Assembly: GCA_012512295.1 (NCBI GenBank)
Contig: JAAZDI010000042.1
Span: forward strand, 1-8,151
Direction: 5' to 3'
Source of the DNA: Syntrophomonadaceae bacterium
GTDB lineage: Bacteria; Bacillota; Ch66; Ch109
DNA: 8,151 nt
The translations under genes and the position numbers were made by a program. The notes under the pieces are model-generated. The model made no database searches, had not been told where the DNA came from, and saw nothing but the letters and a program-made list of their open reading frames with translations. This document shows positions 5,261 to 8,151 of this stretch, one piece after another; positions within the stretch are counted from its first letter, which is position 1; each line of letters begins with the position of its first letter.

Positions 5261-5877
5261 AAATTTTGCTGTTTATGAGGGGAGGGGTGAGTTACTATCC
5301 AATTTCAGACCGACTGGCAAAAATATTTTTAATTCCTCAATTATCATTACTAATTACTAAAGTAGATAGTGAAAGAGTGTGGGAAATTATTTTGCGGGAG
5401 CAGTTCGATTACTTACCGGTTATGATTTATAAATCTTTGAGAGCTTATATTACTGGGAAACACTATGATGAGGATCCAGATGTTCTTGATTCCCGAGGAA
5501 AAGAATCCAATGACCAGGCGATTGCGGACTTAATTGAGCTTTACTGCGAACTGAAAAGATTTTTAGAAAAGGGGAAAGGGGGAAAGAACGTGGTTTTTGT
5601 TAATGTAAAGGAATTGCGTAATTTAGCGAGTGAGGCTCCAATAAAACAGAACGATAGCCTGATATTTAGGCTATTAGAATTGACACGACTCAACCGTAAA
5701 GCTGATGTGTACCATATATTATTAAGATTGTATGTAGCGAAAGAGATGACATTTCCGGATCAATTAGCTCAACTTTTTACAATTAGAGATAATGAGTTAT
5801 TTAAGAATGGTATATACGCTTTTATTTCCGGACTTAAGTCCGATGAACACATAGAGATTTTAAAGGAGGAAGCATAA
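5242..5877 (+). CDS. cas8b: Cas8b (Cst1-like), C-terminal part in the -1 frame
   Basis: This 211-residue frame continues the Cas8b reading. It begins TTG-GGC (LGLQGIEILLFMRGG), overlaps the N-terminal frame by 19 bases, and is open back to 5215. The block GIEIL...YYPISDRLAKIF (5-30) fits the Cst1 region that normally follows the G-N-W segment of the first frame, which suggests the break is near 5246-5256. The C-terminal third is helical (LIFRLLELTRLNRKADVYHILLRLYVA and onwards), as expected for the small-subunit-like end of Cas8b. AAAGGTG (5228-5234), 7 bases before TTG 5242, could allow separate translation, so two stable half-proteins are possible. The stop codon directly abuts the cas7 ATG. 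I am sure of the family link from context and size, and less sure whether the break is real. Confidence 0.75.
   Translation: MGLQGIEILLFMRGGVSYYPISDRLAKIFLIPQLSLLITKVDSERVWEIILREQFDYLPVMIYKSLRAYITGKHYDEDPDVLDSRGKESNDQAIADLIELYCELKRFLEKGKGGKNVVFVNVKELRNLASEAPIKQNDSLIFRLLELTRLNRKADVYHILLRLYVAKEMTFPDQLAQLFTIRDNELFKNGIYAFISGLKSDEHIEILKEEA
5578..5582 (+). promoter_or_regulatory. Internal Shine-Dalgarno site within cas8b
   Basis: A GGGGG run, preceded by AAA and another GGGG (5571-5574), lies 7 bases before an in-frame GTG at 5590. This purine-rich stretch encodes EKGKGGKN, a low-complexity linker between domains. That is where an internal start for a small subunit would be expected. Confidence 0.5.
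5590..5877 (+). CDS. Candidate Cas11b small subunit made by internal initiation inside cas8b
   Basis: In several type I subtypes (I-B, I-C, I-D) the Cascade small subunit Cas11 is translated from an internal start near the 3' end of cas8 or cas10d; this is established for the subtypes. Here GTG 5590, in the cas8b C-terminal frame, follows a good SD (AAAGGGGG) at proper spacing. It would yield 95 residues (VVFVNVKELRNLASE... to the stop at 5875-5877), mostly predicted helical by eye, close to the size expected of Cas11. Translation from here would not depend on the upstream frame break, so Cas11 could be made even if Cas8b is not. No separate cas11 gene is seen in the operon, which supports the idea. 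It is inferred and not proven. Confidence 0.5.
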   Translation: MVFVNVKELRNLASEAPIKQNDSLIFRLLELTRLNRKADVYHILLRLYVAKEMTFPDQLAQLFTIRDNELFKNGIYAFISGLKSDEHIEILKEEA

Positions 5878-6936
5878 ATGAAGGCTAAAGGACTATCTGC
5901 AACCGTTATTTTCGAAAGTTCGGCGGTTAATAGGGATGATAAGCTAGGCGGAAACATTACCTCGATCAAAAAGCTATCACGTCATGACGGTACTTATTCT
6001 TTTATGAGTAGAGCGTTTATTCGTCATCACTTATTTGAAACTTTAAATTACTTATATGATTGGAAAGAAGCACCGGTCACTATGGATAACCAGGTTATTC
6101 AGTTTAAATTCCCCGACGCAAATATTATAACTTATCCGGAAATGGATTTATTTGGGTTTATGAATACCTCTGCTGCAGATTCTAATGTAACTATTACTCG
6201 CAAGGCTCCCTTAGGTCTAACCAAAGCAATATCACTGGAACCCTGGCAGGCAGATATGGCTTTTTATGCTAACCATGATTTAGTGAGACGGGCGATTGCT
6301 GCTGGTATTGAAGGAAACCCGAACCCAAATCCGTTTCAAAAAGAGGAACATCATTCATACTATCGGCTTTCATTTACCCTGGATTTATGTCGCTTGGGGA
6401 TTCATGATATTTACTTAAAAACTATTCCTGATAATTTGAAATCATGGATAAGCAAGTTTTCTGAATCGACAGAAGAAGAAAAAGAACTTTTAGGCGATTT
6501 CGTAGAATCTGAGGATAAAAAGGATATGATTTGGCGTAGCGTTAAAAAAGATGATAGTTTAAGAGGAATTATTGGAATGAAGGAAGGGAGTAATAACAGC
6601 CGACTTATTTATGTGATTAATCCGGAAGAAAAAAAGAAAAGGATACAAGAAGTTGTAACTGCCATTACGAATGGATTAATTATCCATTCGAGTACTGAAA
6701 ACTATGGGCTGGTTCCGGTCTTCTTTATCCTAGGAATACTCAAAGCACCTGTACCGGTTTTTAACAGCTACGTAACATTTGAAAACGGTACTATTAATAC
6801 TAAAGATTTGAATAAAGCATTAGACAATGAATATGTAGTCCAGGCTTGGTACGATGGTAGCTTGCCGTTTAATGGTAACGTTGGGGGAAAAGCAAAAAAT
6901 TGGGGTGGCATAAATGAAGTATTAAGTTTTATTTAA
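5878..6936 (+). CDS. cas7: Cas7, type I-B Cascade backbone (Cst2/DevR family)
   Basis: Cas7 binds along the crRNA in several copies and forms the Cascade filament. The 352-residue product fits the Cst2/DevR family. It has an N-terminal strand with SSAVNRDD (14-21), then [31 protein letters not shown] (23-53), the conserved block that in relatives reads as a lysine/arginine-rich loop before 'SRQALR'. LFGFM (91-95) is followed by the [17 protein letters not shown] segment (107-123). An unusual NPNPNPF stretch (148-153) and a charged insert ([19 protein letters not shown], about 196-216) vary in the family. A strong SD, AAAGGAGGAAG (5861-5872 area), lies just ahead of the ATG and matches the high copy number needed. 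The start touches the cas8b stop (TAAATG). Relatives include DevR of Myxococcus fruiting-body development. Confidence 0.92.
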   Translation: MKAKGLSATVIFESSAVNRDDKLGGNITSIKKLSRHDGTYSFMSRAFIRHHLFETLNYLYDWKEAPVTMDNQVIQFKFPDANIITYPEMDLFGFMNTSAADSNVTITRKAPLGLTKAISLEPWQADMAFYANHDLVRRAIAAGIEGNPNPNPFQKEEHHSYYRLSFTLDLCRLGIHDIYLKTIPDNLKSWISKFSESTEEEKELLGDFVESEDKKDMIWRSVKKDDSLRGIIGMKEGSNNSRLIYVINPEEKKKRIQEVVTAITNGLIIHSSTENYGLVPVFFILGILKAPVPVFNSYVTFENGTINTKDLNKALDNEYVVQAWYDGSLPFNGNVGGKAKNWGGINEVLSFI

Positions 6937-6952
6937 AAATGGTGGTGTTAAA

Positions 6953-7795
6953 ATGCCTTCGATTAAAGCGTTGAGGATATCAGTCTCCTTACCTAACGCA
7001 CATTTTCGAGTTATTCATAGCAACAGCCCCTGTAAAACCTATCCATTGCCTCCTTATTCTACGGTAATTGGTTTCTTGGCTAATATTTTGGGAGATAAGG
7101 ATAAGATTAATCAAATGTTAGATGAAACCTTTGCTTTAGGTATACTCGCAAAACATAAATATTTAACCAGGGAATATACATGGCTGCGCAATTTAAGTCC
7201 AGCTTCCCACCGTAGTCGTTTTTGTTCAAACACAAATCGCAAGTGGCAAGAGTTGCCAGAGCATCCTGGTGGACAAAGTCCAATGGTCGTTGAGGTCTTA
7301 AATCAGGTACAGGTTTATCTATATCTTTGCCATTCTAATTCTTCCTTGTTGCAAGAACTGCAACAAAACATAACGGCCCCGGAGAAATGGTTTAGCCATC
7401 TCCATTTGGGGCGCTCTGAAGATTGGGCTATGGTAGAATCAGCTAATATGATAGACCTGTCTGTTTCTAATTCTGTAGAAGACCTTAAAGAAGCAGGTTC
7501 ATATTATCAGTGGATGCCGGATTCTAAACATACATTTGGATTAAATGACAAAATTTGTAATGAAGAATACAATGAGCTGTATAAAAAGATCCAGGGAAAT
7601 GCAGTATTGGTTACTTCAAGATATGAGTTAGTGAAAATATCTCATAGTAAAGGCAAATCCGGGGAGATTCGAAACTTCGCTCATGTCCCAGCTCAGCTTT
7701 GTTGTTGTCCTGTTCCTTTTTTAAATAACTTTAGCCTTCCTAGTTTATTAACAGATACTCAAGTAAGCACCCCGGTATATATGGCCTTAATTTAA
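6953..7795 (+). CDS. cas5: Cas5, type I-B Cascade subunit
   Basis: Cas5 caps the 5' handle of the crRNA and contacts Cas8b. The product is 280 residues, within the usual 200-280 of I-B Cas5. The N-terminal signature is clear: a RAMP strand (IKALRISVSL, 4-13) with AHFR (16-19), followed by KTYPLPPYSTVIGFLANILGD (28-48), which is the Cas5 hallmark 'YP.PP.STV.GFL'. A strand with TREYTWLRNL (72-81) follows. Three consecutive cysteines at 250-252 (QLCCCPVPF) are unusual, but the segment is otherwise family-like. The start ATG 6953 is preceded by GGTGGTG (6941-6947), a moderate SD. Only 16 bases separate it from the cas7 stop, so it is in the same operon. Confidence 0.9.
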   Translation: MPSIKALRISVSLPNAHFRVIHSNSPCKTYPLPPYSTVIGFLANILGDKDKINQMLDETFALGILAKHKYLTREYTWLRNLSPASHRSRFCSNTNRKWQELPEHPGGQSPMVVEVLNQVQVYLYLCHSNSSLLQELQQNITAPEKWFSHLHLGRSEDWAMVESANMIDLSVSNSVEDLKEAGSYYQWMPDSKHTFGLNDKICNEEYNELYKKIQGNAVLVTSRYELVKISHSKGKSGEIRNFAHVPAQLCCCPVPFLNNFSLPSLLTDTQVSTPVYMALI

Positions 7796-7833
7796 TTAAT
7801 AAAAGAGATCGGGAGGGGGCGGGCTAGGTTTTG
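7796..7833 (+). promoter_or_regulatory. Short cas5-cas3 spacer with a G-rich ribosome binding site
   Basis: These 38 bases hold GGGAGGGGG (7811-7819), a G-rich SD 14 bases before ATG 7834 and 11 bases before a possible TTG start at 7831. There is no terminator hairpin, so cas3 should be co-transcribed. Confidence 0.5.
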
Positions 7834-8151
7834 ATGAATGCATTTTTAGCCAAAAGCAACGGCACGTGTCTTGCACAACATACTCAAGATGTACTTCAAG
7901 CAGTAAAGGAACTACATTGTAAACAATCAAAAAAATTTCCAGATGAGTGGTGGGAAGTCCTCGATTATGCAGCACTATTGCATGATTTAGGAAAGATAGA
8001 TCCTCTTTTTCAAGCGAAGTTAAATAAAAGAAAACTCACCGATGAGGCTACAGAAATCCCACATGGACTTTTATCTTTATTCTTATTTAATCCAGAAGAA
8101 CTTCCTTTTTCCGATCCACTCTTTGCTCATACAGTAGTATCAGCCGTTGCT
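7834..8151 (+). CDS. cas3: Cas3 nuclease-helicase, N-terminal HD domain (cut by window edge)
   Basis: Cas3 is recruited by target-bound Cascade and unwinds and degrades the DNA. The 106 codons visible run to the edge without a stop. They contain the HD nuclease start: H16 in CLAQHTQDV, the H50-D51 pair in ALLHDLGKIDPLFQ (metal ligands), and H77 in IPHGLLSL. This is the order expected for the Cas3'' (HD) domain. The DExH helicase lies beyond the window, so I cannot say whether HD and helicase are fused here, though this is usual in I-B. The start could be TTG 7831 or ATG 7834; I prefer the ATG. It follows cas5 with a 38-base gap, in standard I-B order. Confidence 0.9.
   Translation, partial: MNAFLAKSNGTCLAQHTQDVLQAVKELHCKQSKKFPDEWWEVLDYAALLHDLGKIDPLFQAKLNKRKLTDEATEIPHGLLSLFLFNPEELPFSDPLFAHTVVSAVA

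Noticed and set aside
1..8151. CRISPR array within the window
   Set aside because: I found no regularly spaced 25-37-base direct repeats. The array is expected beyond the right edge, with cas1 and cas2.

Overview
The window looks like chromosomal DNA from a Gram-positive, Bacillota-type (Firmicutes) anaerobe. The reasons are a TPP-riboswitch-controlled ECF thiamine transporter subunit (ThiT), strong GGAGG-type Shine-Dalgarno sites, use of TTG/GTG starts, and a clostridial/Thermoanaerobacter-style type I-B CRISPR-Cas operon. I cannot name the genus from sequence alone.

Layout. (1) Positions 1-822, minus strand: the start of thiT (its 3' end lies outside the window) with a full regulatory leader. 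Reading leftwards from the promoter, the leader has an extended -10 box, a TPP riboswitch aptamer, a 9-bp intrinsic terminator with a U-tract, an extra structured segment, and the SD and start codon of thiT. (2) 823-1110: a divergent intergenic region with no gene. (3) 1111-2379, plus strand: a soluble von Willebrand factor A (vWA) protein with an intact MIDAS metal site. (4) 2380-2653: an intergenic region with repeated half-sites, a tandem 9-bp repeat and a good -10 box. This is the likely promoter/operator of the rest. (5) 2654-8151, plus strand: a tightly packed run of a WYL-domain transcriptional regulator, cas6, cas8b (Cst1-like, split by a -1 frame change), cas7 (Cst2/DevR-like), cas5 and the beginning of cas3 (HD domain), which runs off the right edge.

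How the genes work together. Cas6 cuts pre-crRNA. Cas8b, Cas7, Cas5 and a small Cas11 subunit form the crRNA-guided Cascade complex, and Cas3 degrades the DNA it recognises. The gene order cas6-cas8b-cas7-cas5-cas3 is the known subtype I-B (Tneap-like) order, so cas4, cas1, cas2 and a CRISPR array would be expected to the right. No array lies inside the window. The WYL regulator sits first in the operon and probably controls it.

This is not a new class of system. The points most worth checking are the split cas8b reading frame, a well-formed internal GTG start in its C-terminal part that could make Cas11b, and the repeat-bearing promoter ahead of the WYL gene. The cas genes look more AT-rich by eye than thiT and the vWA gene, which fits an acquired defence module.
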